Below are positions 39,600 through 52,884 of a stretch of DNA of 64,000 nucleotides, in pieces. Below the pieces are notes generated by a model. It ran no database searches and was not told where the DNA came from. It was given only the letters and a program-made list of their open reading frames with translations. The stretch comes from Cristatella mucedo (Eukaryota > Bryozoa > Phylactolaemata > Cristatellidae), in contig WPIO01000138.1 of NCBI GenBank assembly GCA_009760855.2, positions 927,001 to 991,000 of the forward strand. The letters are read 5' to 3'. The translations under genes were made by a program, and so were the position numbers. How positions within the stretch are numbered: the stretch's first letter is position 1; every line of letters starts with the position of its first letter.

Positions 39600-40750
39600 G
39601 GCTAACTATCGATGTCCCAGCCCGCTCAGCTGCTCGACTAGTGGCCGCGTTGCCATCTCCCGGGGAGATCCACGGGTTGCACGGAGCTCCGATGGCGGCG
39701 GCGAATGGTGGAGCAAATGGTAGCGCCGGCTCCGCTGCCATCGGAGGTGATGAGCCACAGCCGCGGCGGCGGTGGCGGCGGCTCATTCTCCTATGCATCC
39801 GCTATATTATCCGCTATATTATTACCCGCTATATTATCCGCTGCAGCGGCAGCCATCGTTACTCGGTCGTTCGGAGCCGCGGCGGAGCAGTCGACGCGCG
39901 AACTGCTGCGCACTCTTCCGTTCGGATTGCAAGACGCTCGCCGGCGGTTAGTCAGCAGCGATATTTTAGGGGCGACAGTATTGAGCCGCATAATTGCGAA
40001 TCGCCGCGAAGGACTTCTACTAACAAAGTTATGCAGCCGACGTCCACTCTAATGCGGCAGCGATTGACCGCGAAATTCTCATTACAGCACCACAGCGGAG
40101 CTCGGTGGGACCGACGGCCGCTCGCCGCCCGCTGGTCGATGCCCGAGCACTCTTCGCCATTAGTCGCGAGTGACTATCTGTAATTGTCGGACCTGGCTCG
40201 CTTCGATCAACTGCCCACTGCGACCGTTCGTGGCTGCAAGGATTTCCGAGGTGAACCGGTGGCAAAAAAGCGGGCGAGCAGGGGTGGGGGGAGTTCCCTT
40301 GAGAACCAATTCTCGAGGGTAGCCAGTTTCTGTTGCAAGGTCAAGCCCTGCGACGAAGACTTGCCCTTCTCGAAACCGACTCCTGATGGGGAGGCGGTTT
40401 CGAGAAGGAGGGAGGCCCGCGGTGGCTCTCGAGGGGAACCGGAGCGCCCCGGTCGTTCACCAAGCCGAGCGATTTACCGCGAATGTCGACCGACTGGAGA
40501 CTCGTGGGAGTGAATTTCCGGTAGCGAAATCTTGGAGCGGCCGTCCCTTGACGAATGCTAAAGTAGGCTCTAGACACGCTCGGTGGGACTTGTACGTTGT
40601 TGACGCGGTTCGAGGGCGCGGCGCTGGCGGCTGAGGGCTCCGCCGAGTGGGTATATTGCAGCGAAAGATAAGATGCGATTTCAAAAACGAGTTCCCCCGG
40701 CCTTCGCTGAGACTGTTCGCCGTACTTTTCGCTAGCAAAATATTTTCCTA
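39600..40750. promoter_or_regulatory. CpG-rich block, gene not identified
   Basis: A sharp rise in GC and CpG content between AT-richer flanks. A (CGG)-type run at 39760-39785 precedes four imperfect copies of cgctatattatc (39801-39841). Open frames exist on both strands (for example + 39705-40052, GGGGGGSFSYASA then REL-LRTLPFGLQDA; - 40341-40772), but none has a recognisable domain. It could be a promoter/first exon or a GC-rich repeat. Confidence 0.35.
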
Positions 40751-41440
40751 CGAGTGATCTAACATCGTGCACGCTGATCCCAGAGTAAGCATCGCCTGAA
40801 CAGGTACCGTCGGCACACGCTGTCTCAGTCTACCGCAAACATCGCAACAGTCGGGTTAAGGTAGTGGAAAAGCTTGCTAACGGTACTGCGAAATTGTGTA
40901 CAAACTCTCATGCACACCTGGGTTAATAGCAAGTAGGAGCACGTTTTAAAAAGCACAACTCCGCTCATGCTCTCTGGCTTCAGATCGGCAATCCGCAAGG
41001 ACAGACTTGAGAAACCGAGAGGATACACGCTCGGACTTGTGACAGCGAGCAGGGTACATCCGTGGCTGTAAACGGGTATTTACTGGTCAGCTGCCATGCC
41101 TTTTCCGTAGAAGCTTGTGGCAACGGTGTCACCGTATGCAGTCAAGTATGCAGCCCTTCCTGCCTCGTTAGCATGCACGAGGTTTGAGAGCAATGTAAGA
41201 TTTTTGTGAAAGTACTTCCCACCATGCGAATGTGCAATTTGCATTTATGTTAATTATTGAATCTTCAATCGGCAGAGCGTGACTTGTAGGATACTAAGGC
41301 TATGCATGCACTTGCCAACGAGGTTTAGCGTGAGATTCATACTAACTGTTGGCAGCTTCGTATGTAGAGGCCTGTATGTGCTGAGGCAGGCCACAAGTCT
41401 ACAAGTTTTGCATACAAAAATCTTAGCAGATTGGGAGCCT
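40751..41440. other. No recognised feature
   Basis: No long frame or repeat copy was noticed. Confidence 0.4.
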
Positions 41441-41445
41441 GATTA

Positions 41446-41585
41446 GCGCGGCGGCAGAAGAGCCACATAGGCTATCACCACCACTTGCAGTTAGCAATAA
41501 GCAATCATCCAAGTGCAGCAGGATTCGAGCGTACGACCAAGGTCGTTGAGGGCTAGCATCTTACCTCGACTGGAATTCTACAAAT
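41446..41585 (-). mobile_element. tRNA-derived SINE, decayed, - strand
   Basis: On +, cagaagagccacataggctatcaccac and gattcgagcgtacgacc correspond to the reversed SINE body and B box. Confidence 0.5.
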
Positions 41586-42405
41586 ATGCATTTGCAAGGC
41601 TACGAGAAAGCCATCAAGTCTCTACAGCAGGTGAGTGAGAAATGTGGCCGTATACGTTGTTTTTTTATTGATGAAAACTCAGCTCTTTTTGTCTTTTCAG
41701 GACAAAAAATAGCTGCACTATTCGTTTCCACTACGCCTGCTTGACTGAAATGCTTTCACTATTCGGGCTCCACACTCTGTTGAACTAACGTCAGCAATCA
41801 ATTCTCGTGCAATTCAATGTTTTCTCCTGCTGCCAAATCTGGCACGTCCCTAGCTAACTAACTACGCTGCTACACCCCACAGAGCTCATTTTTTGTCTGT
41901 CCTCCAGGTACAGCTCCGTTACTCTCCCTCTCATTTCGTGTGAGGCAAAGTGCGATGGTTACCCTACGAGCACCGAAAGCGCGTAGTGCTCAGAATGTAA
42001 AGCTCTAGAAAGTAGCTTCCGCTTAGTCTGAGTGGCTGCTCTGTCAAGCTACAGACGTTGAGATATATGTTTTGATATTCTTTTATTTAAGTCAGTTGAA
42101 AAGAGGAAATGTATTTGATTTCAGGTGCCTGGAGATCTGAGTCGATTCTGGGTCGCAGGAATTTATGGAAGTATTGCAATCGTAAGCAGATGGTAAAAGA
42201 CCAAGGCATGATTTTGCGTCCGGACGGCTACAAGGCAAAACGATAAGAATTAGCCTTACCATGCCGAAACCGCAGCCTTCCTTGAAACTGCCAAAATCCT
42301 TCTCCTTAATTGGGCACCGAGCACTTACAAATTAAGGTTGCAATACTCACACACCTCTCAGGGGACTTGCACAATCGGCAGCACTTGAATATTTGGAAAT
42401 ATCAT
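41586..42405. other. No recognised feature
   Basis: Short frames only. Confidence 0.4.
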
Positions 42406-42411
42406 TACTGG

Positions 42412-42585
42412 GCCTTAGGCCAGGAGGTAAGGTGCTCGCTCTTCAGAACCCAGCTTGTGGGTTCGAGTCTTAAAGTGGGCGGTGCGTCATTGACCACTGT
42501 AAGCGGTGGCTAAGGCCGTTAAGGCTCTGCTGCAGCTTTACAGGTGAGGCTGCTTAATCAGCTGATTTAGTAAAAAAAATATTGC
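42412..42585 (+). mobile_element. tRNA-derived SINE
   Basis: aggaggtaaggtgctcgctc and gtgggttcgagtcttaaag at tRNA spacing, body ggctaaggccgttaaggctc, end ggtgaggctgcttaatcagc with an A-rich tail (42571-42580). One of the best-preserved copies. Confidence 0.85.
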
Positions 42586-42594
42586 ATTCTTACT

Positions 42595-44495
42595 GGTCTC
42601 ACATAGCCGACGGGTCATTCAAGAACTAAAAACGCCAAGAAATACCCATATGCAGGTCGATTCAAGCTTGCACAGCCACTGATAGAAGCCGAAGAGCAGG
42701 TTGGTGTGGAAATCGAGAAATAACAATAATTGAAGCTCGGGGTATCGACTGGAGCGTGAACCTAACATCAGAACCCCTTCGGAGCAGCAAGGGAGGCGGA
42801 CGTGACGAAATATGATGGGGAAACGGATGGGAGTCGAAAGGTGCCGGACAGCCTATATGTACACGCTCAAGGTCATGACTCACTCAATTAACGACAGTAA
42901 TGGAGAATTTGTATTTCGCTCTAAGAGAACTAAATTTCTTACATGGCACTTAACTTGGACTTGAAAGAAACGAACTCTAGACACCTCTCTCTCCTCGCTA
43001 GGGTTCTAATGATGTTGATTTATTAATTTATTTATTGTTTCTATTGTATGGTGCAGTTTCTATTGCTTGCTGGCAAAGATTGAAGAGCCAGATCTCTATT
43101 TTGACCGCGTGGGAGGCACAGCGTTTATTAGAATATTACCTGTAGATATCTCCTCGCCTGGTCTGCCCTGTTATTTTTACGGCTCCTTGTTTAGAAGCGC
43201 CTGCTCTTTGTGCACACACCTCGACGAATCATCGCTGAATTTCAGCGCCTTGGCCAGATGACTGCAGCTAGACAAATCCATTGCATCTATTGCCAGAGTA
43301 TCCGTAGAGAGCATCCACCTTGGTGAGCGACAGTAGCGGTGCGTTGGATAGATAGTAATTGGGAGCGGCTGTTGACTACGAAGTCTTTAGGCTAGCTCGA
43401 TTGTTTCGTAGCACAACACGCGAAGTTTATTTCTATGGATGGTCGTCCATGTGACGTCAAAGCTGGAAACTTCGAGGAGATCTTACGTTATCTTAGGATG
43501 CTATACAAATTAATTATATTATTATTATTATTATACCATGTTACTACTTCTAAGGGCGACTATTATGGCTCGATGTCGACCGTTCTCCGCAGCCGCCGAT
43601 GAATAGGCACGCGCCTTGCCGCTCGCACCTGCTCAGCGCTCGGCGGTTATAGGCAGCTCTCCCAGTCGTGCGGATGTCCGCTAGCAGCGCCAGCAAGACT
43701 GGGAGCCGGACGTGATGCTCGCTCTCAGGCTTTTCCGCCATTTCCGTGGCACTCGGCGAGGAGAGCAGAATCTTTTCTATCTTCCGGTCAGTAGATATAA
43801 TCGGAGAAAAACTTGTAAGAGCTCCCGCCGCAGAAACTAGGCAGCCAGTTGCAGTTAACCGATCTAAACTGGCACCTCCGGGCCAGCTGATACGACTAAT
43901 TCGCTTAGGATAGAAGGGTGAACTTTTTCCTATGTGCAAAGTGTCCCTTAGCACCAGGTTCAACGTGGTATCCAGCGGCCTTAAACCGTAAGCCCTAAAC
44001 CGTGATCCCTAGTAAGCATGCAACCTCAACTCTAAATCCTAATTCCTTATTCCTACATTCCAAACCCAAAATCACAAACCCTACACGAAAATATATCTCA
44101 AAACATGTGTGAGCACATATTAACATGCTTTGCGATCCATACCCAACTTCGCAATCAGGAGATGGTCCTTATTATTGCTATGGGTATAGGGATAATTTTT
44201 GGATCTATATCGTCATTCACAGACATCAACATGCGATACATACGTTAGTTGTCCGAGCAGGTTAATTCTATATGCTATACGAGATGCACGCGAACATCTC
44301 TCATGAGTCAGTCTCAGAATTGCCCCTATTACCATTAATACCAGTCTTTATGCATTTAGGAGTGGCGAGACTGCTTAGCCAGCTTTCTCTATTGCCGGTA
44401 GATGCCTGTGTCGTCCTCAAATCAAAACCGTGATAAAAAGCCTGGTTCAGAATAGGTCTTATAAATTATGTAAAGGCTATTCAGCTGCTGGTGCG
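42595..44495. other. Mostly unassigned; LINE A-like tail at 42898-42965
   Basis: cgctctaagagaactaaatt at about 42917 looks like a decayed - strand LINE A tail. Attattattattat at 43520-43534 may be another tail. A - strand frame 43550-43963 (137 codons) has no recognised domain. 43980-44090 is rich in ccctaaa-like words without regular periodicity. Confidence 0.35.
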
Positions 44496-44501
44496 AGGCT
44501 C

Positions 44502-44656
<155 letters not shown>

Positions 44657-44695
44657 TCGTTAGCCCAATCTTCATTTACAGGTTACATAGTAAAA

Positions 44696-47600
44696 ATAAT
44701 AATAATACTAATAATACATTTTATATAGCGCCCTCAGAGAACTCAATCTCTTTCTAGGCACTTTCCATTTGCTGCAAAGGAAACACGATCGAGCGGTGAG
44801 TGGTATCATGCTTGATAAACAACATGCCTAACATTGTTAGTCATGACATGTACAGGGTCACCATGCAAGTGTGGTTAGTGGCAGCATGCACAGTATCAGC
44901 ACGAATAAGCTCATAAAAGACGAATCACAGGGCGACACTAAATGCTGTCATAAATAGATGCGTTTTTAATTTCTTTTTGAATATTGTCAAGTAGGGGATG
45001 TCGTGACGGAATTGGGGAGTGAGTTCCACACTTTGGGACCATACGAACTAAAGGCGCAGTCTCCAAAGGATTAGAGGTTGGTACGAGGTATAGGTAAACA
45101 GTTTGATTTCTAAAAGCAGGTTTTACGATGCTTAGCCTGGTGGGGTGGTAGATCTGATAGGTGGGCTAGAGCCAAAGAATGAAATGACCTAAAAGTGAGC
45201 TAGAGAACCTTGAAGTCGATCCGTTGCGTGACTGATAGCCAGTGCAGGTTGGTAAAATGTGATGTGATGTAGAAACTGCGACGCTCACGACAGACAAGCC
45301 AAGCTGCAGAGTTTTTCACCAGCTGTAAGCTCCTGATTGCACATGCCGGTAGGCCAGCAAGCAGTGAGTTACTGAAGTCAAGACGGGTGTCACAAATGTA
45401 TTGACCAACTTAGACGGCGTATCCCTGCCATAATAAGCCCAAATTTTAGCAATCCTATGTAGTTGAAAGTGAGCAGACTTGATTGTGGAGCTGACATGGT
45501 CATCTAATGGAAGGTCACTTTGGAATATGACACCTAAATTTCGTGCAAATTCAACAGGAGATACGCTGGCAGAGCCAATTTTGAGCGTTTGTCTTTCCAA
45601 TTCTGAATCACACTTGGTTTACTCATGACTAGTCAGTAGGTTTTATCATCAATCAATTTCGGAAAATGTGCTGCCATCTGTGTGCAGATGTCATCAATAC
45701 ATGCATCAACGGAGTAGAACAAATTCTAAGTGCTCGAGGGCTGGATCAAAACAAAGGTACAACTGAGTGCCATCTGCATATAATTGTAAGCCTATATTGT
45801 GCTTGGGACTCACATCGGCAAGATGGAGAGAACTATGAAATGTACCAGACAATGCAGGGAATCCTGAGGTAGCCTATATTTCAGAGGTACCTCAGATGAT
45901 CTATGTCCATTTACATCAATACTGTGGAGTCTCCCACTGACACAAGACTTGCGCCATTGCAGATCATGGCCAGTGATGCCCAGGCGAGATCAGAGGCACT
46001 CATGAAAGACTTGGTGATCGATAGTATCAAAAGCTGCCGAAAGATCGAGAAAAATATGCAAAGATACTCTACCCATGTTTGCATTCTTAAGGAGGTCGTT
46101 GTACACCCGGAGCAACGCCAACTCAGTGGAGTGATTAACTCTAAAGCTGAACTGTAACTAACATGCAAGTTTTGAAGTTTCAACATATATTCAACATATA
46201 TATAACATATGAGTTCTTCTGGTCTGGCACGAATCATTTCAGTGTCTTTGATAGGAATGGTAGAGGGGAGACTGGGCGGTAGTTGCTCAAGTTCTCTTGG
46301 TCTAGTGTCGCTTTCTTGAGTAGTGGCCTGGCTTCAGCTTTTTTGAAAGGTGCTGGGACATGACCTGAGACTAATGAAACATTAATAAGGTTAGTTGTGC
46401 ATGGAAGCAGCAGACAAATGCATCGTAGAAGCAGGGCAGAGGAAATAGGGTCCACAGTACTAGTTGTCTCCATTGATTGAGATATGAACTTCAGAACGAT
46501 GTCACTAGTGACCTCTTTGAATGTAAACACTGACTTGTTGCAAGGAATCAGGGACAGCATTCTAGAGGGATGCTGCCACCACAGAGATGGAATCCCTGAT
46601 ACATGCAAATCATCTGGACAAAGAAGTTAAAAAGAGATCTGCTAGATCATGTCAGGAATCATCAGGTAAGGAGCTAATCTGGGAGCGGTTGAGAAGATGG
46701 TTGATTGTTGACATCAGCATTTTCGGATTGTGTGTCTGTGATCCAACAATGTTTTTATAAAAGCTGGACTTGGCCTTTGCTGGGATCGGTTGGTACGACC
46801 TACAGTAGTCCTCTTATGCCAGTCGATTGATAATCAGTTCTGACCTTTAGTAAGTTTTTTCAAGCTTGAGCTTAGTAGACCTAGCTAGTTTAATGTCTGG
46901 GTTAAACCATAGGCCGTCTGGGTGAGGGTTCACAGTGCGCTTTGTCGGAGGTGCAAACTCGTCGAGTATGTCAGCTAGTGTAGTGTTGTAGCTCCCTACC
47001 GATGATGACAGATTGGAGGGGCCCAGCAGAGGCGAGGCAGATATTCTCGCACGGAATCGATGTCAAGGGCCTTGAGTTCTCGTGATTTACCTGTGATTTT
47101 ATAGGAGGAGGAGGAGGAGGAGGAGAGCACATAATATAGACTGAATAAGATCTGCATGTATTCAGATAAGCAAGATTTGGTAATAATTGATCATGAATAA
47201 GTGCAGTTTTATGACATCATATCGTCGAATGTGTGACCCTTGATGTAAGGAGGGTCATGCATATGAGCCACAAGAGACGAGTCAGTCAATGCACCGAGTT
47301 CAGTGCTGAAGGCGTCTGATAATTTTTCAAAGTGAATGCTGAAATCACCTATAACGAGAAAGGATCAATATCTTGCGCATAGAATCAAAATGAGATCGGA
47401 GAAACCTGAAATAAAGGAGGATTTGGTACCTGGTTGGCGATAGACTTCTGCCACCATCGGTAGCTTTTTTGCGAGTTAAATTAGAACAATTGCTTCAAAA
47501 GACCGCTTTGAGGGTACTGCAAACGCCTTGAACTTGAATTTTGAGCTCATGATAATAGCAACTGCATCTCCAGTTTTAATTGATTTAGGGGCTGTGAAAG

Positions 47601-48210
47601 AATGAGAAACCAGATGGGGTTGTGTCTTTAATTGTCGGGCAGTTTATTGATTTAAGCCAAGTTTCAGTTAGGGCAAGCAGGTCGATACCATTTTCAGAAA
47701 TAAGATCACTTATTACCATAGGTTTATTGCATATTGAGCGAGGATTCCAAAGACAGGATTTGAGTTGGCCACCGGAGTTATAACGGGCCTGCTTACCACT
47801 AAGTTAGAGAGATTCACAGTGATGCATGTGGGGGAGCGTGCTGAGCGATTTGAGACAATGCTAGGAATACCAAATGAGCAGGTAGACAATGCTAGGAATA
47901 CCAAAGAGCGGGTACTCAGCTCGCCGTTCTGCCAAACGATTGGCGTCTAAGCTGGCGGCCCCGGCCACCGCGGTGGCTCCGGGGTGCTTTTCTTATGTTA
48001 AGGGATAATTCACAAATCCTAGCAGCAGCAGTAACATCCAGGGATGCGTTTGAACTACGACGACGAAGCGATAATAGGTTCACATGATCATAACTAGCAT
48101 GCAGGTTACTAGCCGCTGGCTTGGCTAAGGCCGCCGCCGGCGTAGGAGACCCAGCATCCTGACACAATACGCGTTTCATTGCCCATTGGCACATAATTTC
48201 TTACGCGCTA
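44696..48210 (-). mobile_element. LINE A, longest copy, endonuclease through tail
   Basis: Read on -, from 48194: a basic RRRSS/RGGRGRQLRRQS segment; endonuclease (NPRSICNKPMVISDLISE, IDLLALTETWLKS near 47700; VIGDFSIHFEKL near 47350; GHTFD); RT N-terminus (LLKKATLDQENLSNYRPVSP near 46290); palm; LKIGSASVSPVEFARNLG near 45580; and the 3' UTR to an ATT tail at 44696-44715. Several stops and frameshifts. At about 3.5 kb it defines the domain order of the family; the 5' limit near 48210 is approximate. Confidence 0.85.
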
Positions 48211-48229
48211 CGGTAAAAAAAAAATCAGA

Positions 48230-48940
48230 ATAGCTTTAGACAGGTATCGATTGTTGTTTTAAGCAGGCAATGCTGTATCGTATCCGTATCAGACGTTCGC
48301 AAGAGCTTGGAATTTTGGAAGAATTCTGCAACGCACAATGAATCTGGCTAGAGAGCTCTATGTCAGAAGGCTTGCTGCTAAGGACGTTGACTTTGCCTTG
48401 CCTGTAGCAACGCAGTTGAAACAATGTCAATACTGACGCGTCATTTTTGCATGAACTGAGTGAACTATCCGTCTGTTACTTTACAGAAACTACGCGGATT
48501 TCATGCTGGACTTATGACCCCTGACCCGATGCAGGATTCGCAGCGACGTGTTGTACTCTGCTAATGACACTTGGGTGTATAATGAGTCGGCCAGTAGGTG
48601 TTGAACAACCAGATTACAATAGATTGAAACGCAACCGGGTGCGTCTGTGGAAGCTACGAACTGCCTCTTAGTGGAAATGACGACCCCTTACATTACAACT
48701 ACTAACTTCTATAATTTTGAGTGTGTGCTGGTATATACGGTGCGCTACGTTGTTATAACATAATAGCCGCAGTGAAGCCGTTGAAAAGCCTGCATTGGAG
48801 GAGTGGATTCTTGCCAAATTACGGAGAAGCGTGATCCAGGGGAATTATACTAAGCGCTTGAATCTCACATTAATACAGTGAGGCAGGCATTCAGAAAAAT
48901 TTTAAGCAAAACATTTACTACTACTTTAGGGCCCCATCTT
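48230..48940. other. No recognised feature
   Basis: Short frames only. A poly-A run at 48214-48223 lies at the presumed LINE A 5' boundary. Confidence 0.4.
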
Positions 48941-48944
48941 GACA

Positions 48945-49335
48945 TCTATAGCTCACTACTCGCAGTTCTTCCGGCCTGTCCGTGAAGGTGCTTTAGAGTT
49001 TTTCAAAACTTAGCAGCCCGGCTTGTATGTCGTGAAAATCGAGTTGCCTGACCTGCACTGGTTCCCCATCCAACAGCGTACCGACTGAAAGGTATTATCA
49101 CTCACTTGTAGGTCCCTTCGTTTTCTTGCTTAGCAGTTGGCCTAACATTTCAAAGGAAGCTACAATGCACTTGCTTCTTACAGCCTTTGCTTGGTGCCTA
49201 GGAATTGTGTTTTGTGGGCTTAAGCTTGTTGACGCTGTGCATGTTATCAGTAACTAATTGGCATGCTTCCTTTACTGCATTTATAATGTGCCTAAAAGAG
49301 ATTTAGTTCTTCTAGGGTGCTATAGATAATTTTTA
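48945..49335 (+). mobile_element. LINE A C-terminal/3' fragment, decayed
   Basis: cagcccggcttgtatgtcgt, then gacctgcactggttccccat and the 3' end gcctaaaagagatttagttc with no ATT tail left. Confidence 0.7.
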
Positions 49336-49339
49336 TTTG

Positions 49340-49950
49340 TATATCTCATCCAGTTTCAGTGCATGGGAAGAAAAACTGCGGCCAAATTAGGCAACGTATA
49401 GGACTTCGCTAAACAAAGCATCTTAGAGTTCCAAATAAGTAGAGGTTCTATTTTAATTGTACATTTTAGCAGAACTTGAGCTGAGTTTTCAATGTATTTC
49501 TTGTGAAACGTATTTTCTCAGGCAGGTGACCTGTACTTACGTATCTCCATGATTTTTTCATGGGTGCCAGGGAAGTTGTTACAGAATTCACTCCATTTCA
49601 GCGCAGTGCTTGCGCCCGTCTTTGAGGCGATGGTGACTAGGCATTGGATCCACGTGTATAAAAGCTCAAGTGGAGCTGAATGCAAGATAGAGTCGAGAGG
49701 GCTTGGGACACACCTCGAGGAAATAAAAGGTAGGTAACTATCGCTAAAGCATAATTTTTCACGTTGCAAATTGCCGTGTGTGATCGTGTTGGTTTTGTGC
49801 TCTTTTTTGTGGAATCTTTCAGCTTCAATGCCCTATACTTTACAAAGTGGATGGTGTAAATGCAGTATACGGAGAGTTTGAACAGTCTTTATACGGTTTA
49901 CTTTGAGTGCCGCCAAGATCTACTCAGCATGAATGTACATAAAAGAAATA
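49340..49950. other. No recognised feature
   Basis: AT-rich sequence. The open frames at 49518-49769 on both strands have no recognised domain. Confidence 0.4.
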
Positions 49951-49957
49951 CGAGCTG

Positions 49958-50100
49958 TTATAAAAGCCTCTTTTTGCATAGCAGTAGTAAGGCCTTAAAG
50001 GCTATCCCCACCCCTAGGGCCTTACAGTGGCAACAAAGGAGTGCCCACAGCAGAATTCGAAATCGCGACCTCGGTAACGAAGAGCAGCCGATGTAACTAG
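49958..50100 (-). mobile_element. tRNA-derived SINE, - strand
   Basis: On +, aaaagcctctttttgcatag, ggccttaaaggctatcccc and gaattcgaaatcgcgacctc: the reversed end, body and B box of the SINE at 61834. Confidence 0.7.
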
Positions 50101-50950
50101 TCATCACGGCTCACTTTATACTGAATTGTTGGGCACTGACGACACATATCGGTGCATAAGCAATAACGACCTCGAAATGCATACGAGCACCTGCGTTCGT
50201 TTAATGCCTCTCCATTAAGTTACGTCGTCTTTCGCTGGATCATAGTATGTACAGCTTCCAGCTGATTAGCTAAGGATACCGGAAGTGACATCCAATAATC
50301 AAAACCGTCCTGCTGAGCTTATTCTGATCTTGAAGTATGCTCAGCTGCCTTAAGGCCGACAGACGTAAGTTAAATAAGACTCAATAGTTTATTTAATTTT
50401 TAAATCCTTTCCAATTATATGGCCTTTTTAAGGTAAAACCTAAGCAATGACAATATCAAGCGAAACAGCTGGATGAAAGAGAGAGATTCAAGTATAATAT
50501 CGCTCAATGTAATTTCCATCGCAGGAGTAGGTAATTTATTTAGCGCAGTTGTTTTATTTATTTTTTTAAGTTTGCAGGGTTGATAATAGAAAAAGAGAAC
50601 ATGTAATTTGCCAGCACAATAACTTATAAGGAAGTGACTCATAATAACAATGGCGTAACCTTCCTAACTTTGAGCTAGCAAGAGCATTATTCTCATCGTC
50701 TAATAATCAATTTATTCATCAATCGCCCTATTAGTATACTGCCATGAGCTCTTCTTACTCACCGCTCAAGGGTGAGATCAGCTCTCTTCAGACAAGGGAC
50801 GTGAGTCAAACAGCAAAATCAATATATCGAACCCAGATTCAAACATTAAGCCCAGTAAACTTGTCTCATCCCTGTGTGCTGTACATGCTCACCCTTGCAG
50901 CATTACGCGTGCGTTAGTAATGAGCCATTGCTCCAACCATAAATTTGCCC
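50101..50950. other. AT-rich, no recognised feature
   Basis: No repeat family or coding signal was seen. Confidence 0.4.
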
Positions 50951-50957
50951 AAATAAA

Positions 50958-51128
50958 TAAATAAATCTTAGCTGCTTAAACAGCCTCTTTTTGTATAGCG
51001 ACAGAAGAGCCTTTATGGCAATCACACCGCTTGCAGTGACGATAAAGGATCGCCCACCACAGGAATCGAACCCACGACCTCGGGACCGAGGTCATGAAAG
51101 CAACCGCCAAACCCAGTGTGCCAAGGTA
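50958..51128 (-). mobile_element. tRNA-derived SINE, - strand
   Basis: On +, taaacagcctctttttgtat, then gaatcgaacccacgacctcg (reversed B box) and cggttgctttcatgacctc in reverse. It is the closest relative of the 61834 copy. Confidence 0.82.
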
Positions 51129-51389
51129 CGAGGCCCATAATATCTCAGAGCAATCAAGATGAAAGGTCTCACTGAGAAGTATTTTTCACGGTAAGTGCCA
51201 TTCTCTCTTTGCATTGCGTTATTCTCAAAGAAACTAAAGGCCCTTCCAATGAAGAATTTGTTAATACCATATTAGGAGTAATTTTTCTAACAGTTGCTAC
51301 TTTTTCTACCATTGTAAAATATACTACGGATATTAATTCAAAGCCCATGCCTGCATAAACTATTATGCTGACATGCGAGTTTTTGTGTT

Positions 51390-52150
51390 TATTCTCCGGT
51401 ATTATAACGATAAATAGTGAAAGACCTTCTTAAATACTTTCTATGAGATTCAAAATTGTAATCAGGTATGTAACTCATGAACTTTAATAGATACAGAAAC
51501 CTAATAAGACCAACTTAAGTATTTTTTTTGCAAAACACGCTATGGTTTCTTTGTTTTAAAATCCGGAAACGTTTTTTCGGTAAGTCATGTGATCGATGAT
51601 TAAATACTGGCTAGCTCATATATCGCCTTCTAGAAGAAGAAAAATTACTCATTCAATATTGACAATTATTCAGTTACTTTGCGTTGTTCCGAAATAGGAA
51701 TTAATTCGTTGCAAACGTAAATGCGACTAGCACTATTTATAAGAGTTGGTGGGCAAGTTCGTTCCTTTAATTCGATTAACGTTCACTTTGATGAATCGTT
51801 ACGTTCCATAGGTCTGCCGTCAGGAAGACCGTTAGCTCATATGTAAGACGGGCGTGGAAGTAAAGAATTAATTAAGATCGCCTTCCGTAGTTATTCTTAT
51901 GGCGGGTGCATCAATTGTTAGGACATGACAGGGAACATTTAGAAGACTTATATATGCTGCGCGTGAAAAGTGGTTACACAAGACTGCCTTCTTGCTTATA
52001 TGGAAAATTATGAAAAATGGTTAGGGAAAAGTCACCAGGTGTCGTGTATGCTTTAACCTCCTACACCAGGAATGCAAAATGTTTGCTCTTGGTAGTCCCG
52101 AGAAATTCGAGTTTTGACATTTTATTTTCCAATTTGTGACAATGGAGACT
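51390..52150. repeat. Segment U, first copy of a diverged tandem duplication
   Basis: Matches 56985-57840 in order and orientation: ttcttaaatactttctat / ttcttaaatactttctag; gcaaacgtaaatgcgact / gcaaacgttaatgcgact; acaagactgccttcttgc / tcaagactgccttcttcc; ggaaaagtcacc / ggaaaagtcact; ttgacattttatttt / ctgacattttatttg. Non-coding in both copies. Confidence 0.78.
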
Positions 52151-52749
52151 TTCTCAAGGGTGTCGAGCTTTTAGTAATTTTATCCAAGAACAGCGGCAAC
52201 AAATGGGGCCATAGCTTTCGCGAAGTTCCAGGCAGTACTCCAGAAACTTCTCTGGCTGCATATAACTCTATAAATTGAAAGTTTTACCGAGTCATACACA
52301 GTGCGAACAGTTATACAAGACGAAACAAGAGTACTGTGAAATGTTTCTGGTGACTCTCTTTCAAATGCTTGCTCGAGTTCAACTATCTGGTCGCTGATCA
52401 GCTGGACTTCCTGTTTTTTTATCTAGAAATGTAATATAATATCAACGCCCTACAGCGAGCCAACAATCTGTACGACATGTAATTCAGCAAACCTAACTGC
52501 ACCCTCACTTACTTGGCGAAAGTCGGCTGTCAGTACCCCGATTATAAGGCACCGCAAGACTACTTAAAAAGATGCTTAAATGATTCTGAAACGACAAAAG
52601 AGGATAGATGAACGCTAATTAGCTTTGTAACGCAAGAGAATATACATGGCGTGCGCCATATACGGAAGAACGTCCTAGATGATTATTTATATCTGTCGTT
52701 ACCGCGCAATTTGCTCGGTAAATACTGAGAAGACCTTCTGCAAATGACG
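52151..52749. other. Between U and the linker, no recognised feature
   Basis: No counterpart was clearly seen in the second unit, where a LINE A fragment occupies the position. Confidence 0.4.
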
Positions 52750-52872
52750 CTCTTTTAACAATCACTAACCTTATACTTCAGGCTTGCATGGCAAGAAGGA
52801 CTTCTTAGTAGAGGAAGGCATAAGTTCTCCAGAAAATTATTAGAGATATGTTTGCCTTACATGAAAGGGAAT
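52750..52872. repeat. Linker of the tandem duplication, first copy
   Basis: caatcactaaccttatacttcaggc, then gcaagaaggacttctta, matches tatcactgaccatatactccaagc and gcaagagaggcttttat at 58393-58440. Confidence 0.6.
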
Positions 52873-52884
52873 TAGGCTATGTGA

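Noticed and set aside
43980-44095. Interstitial telomere-like ccctaaa words
   Set aside because: Only two or three imperfect words without regular spacing. Chance in an AT/C-rich stretch is likely.
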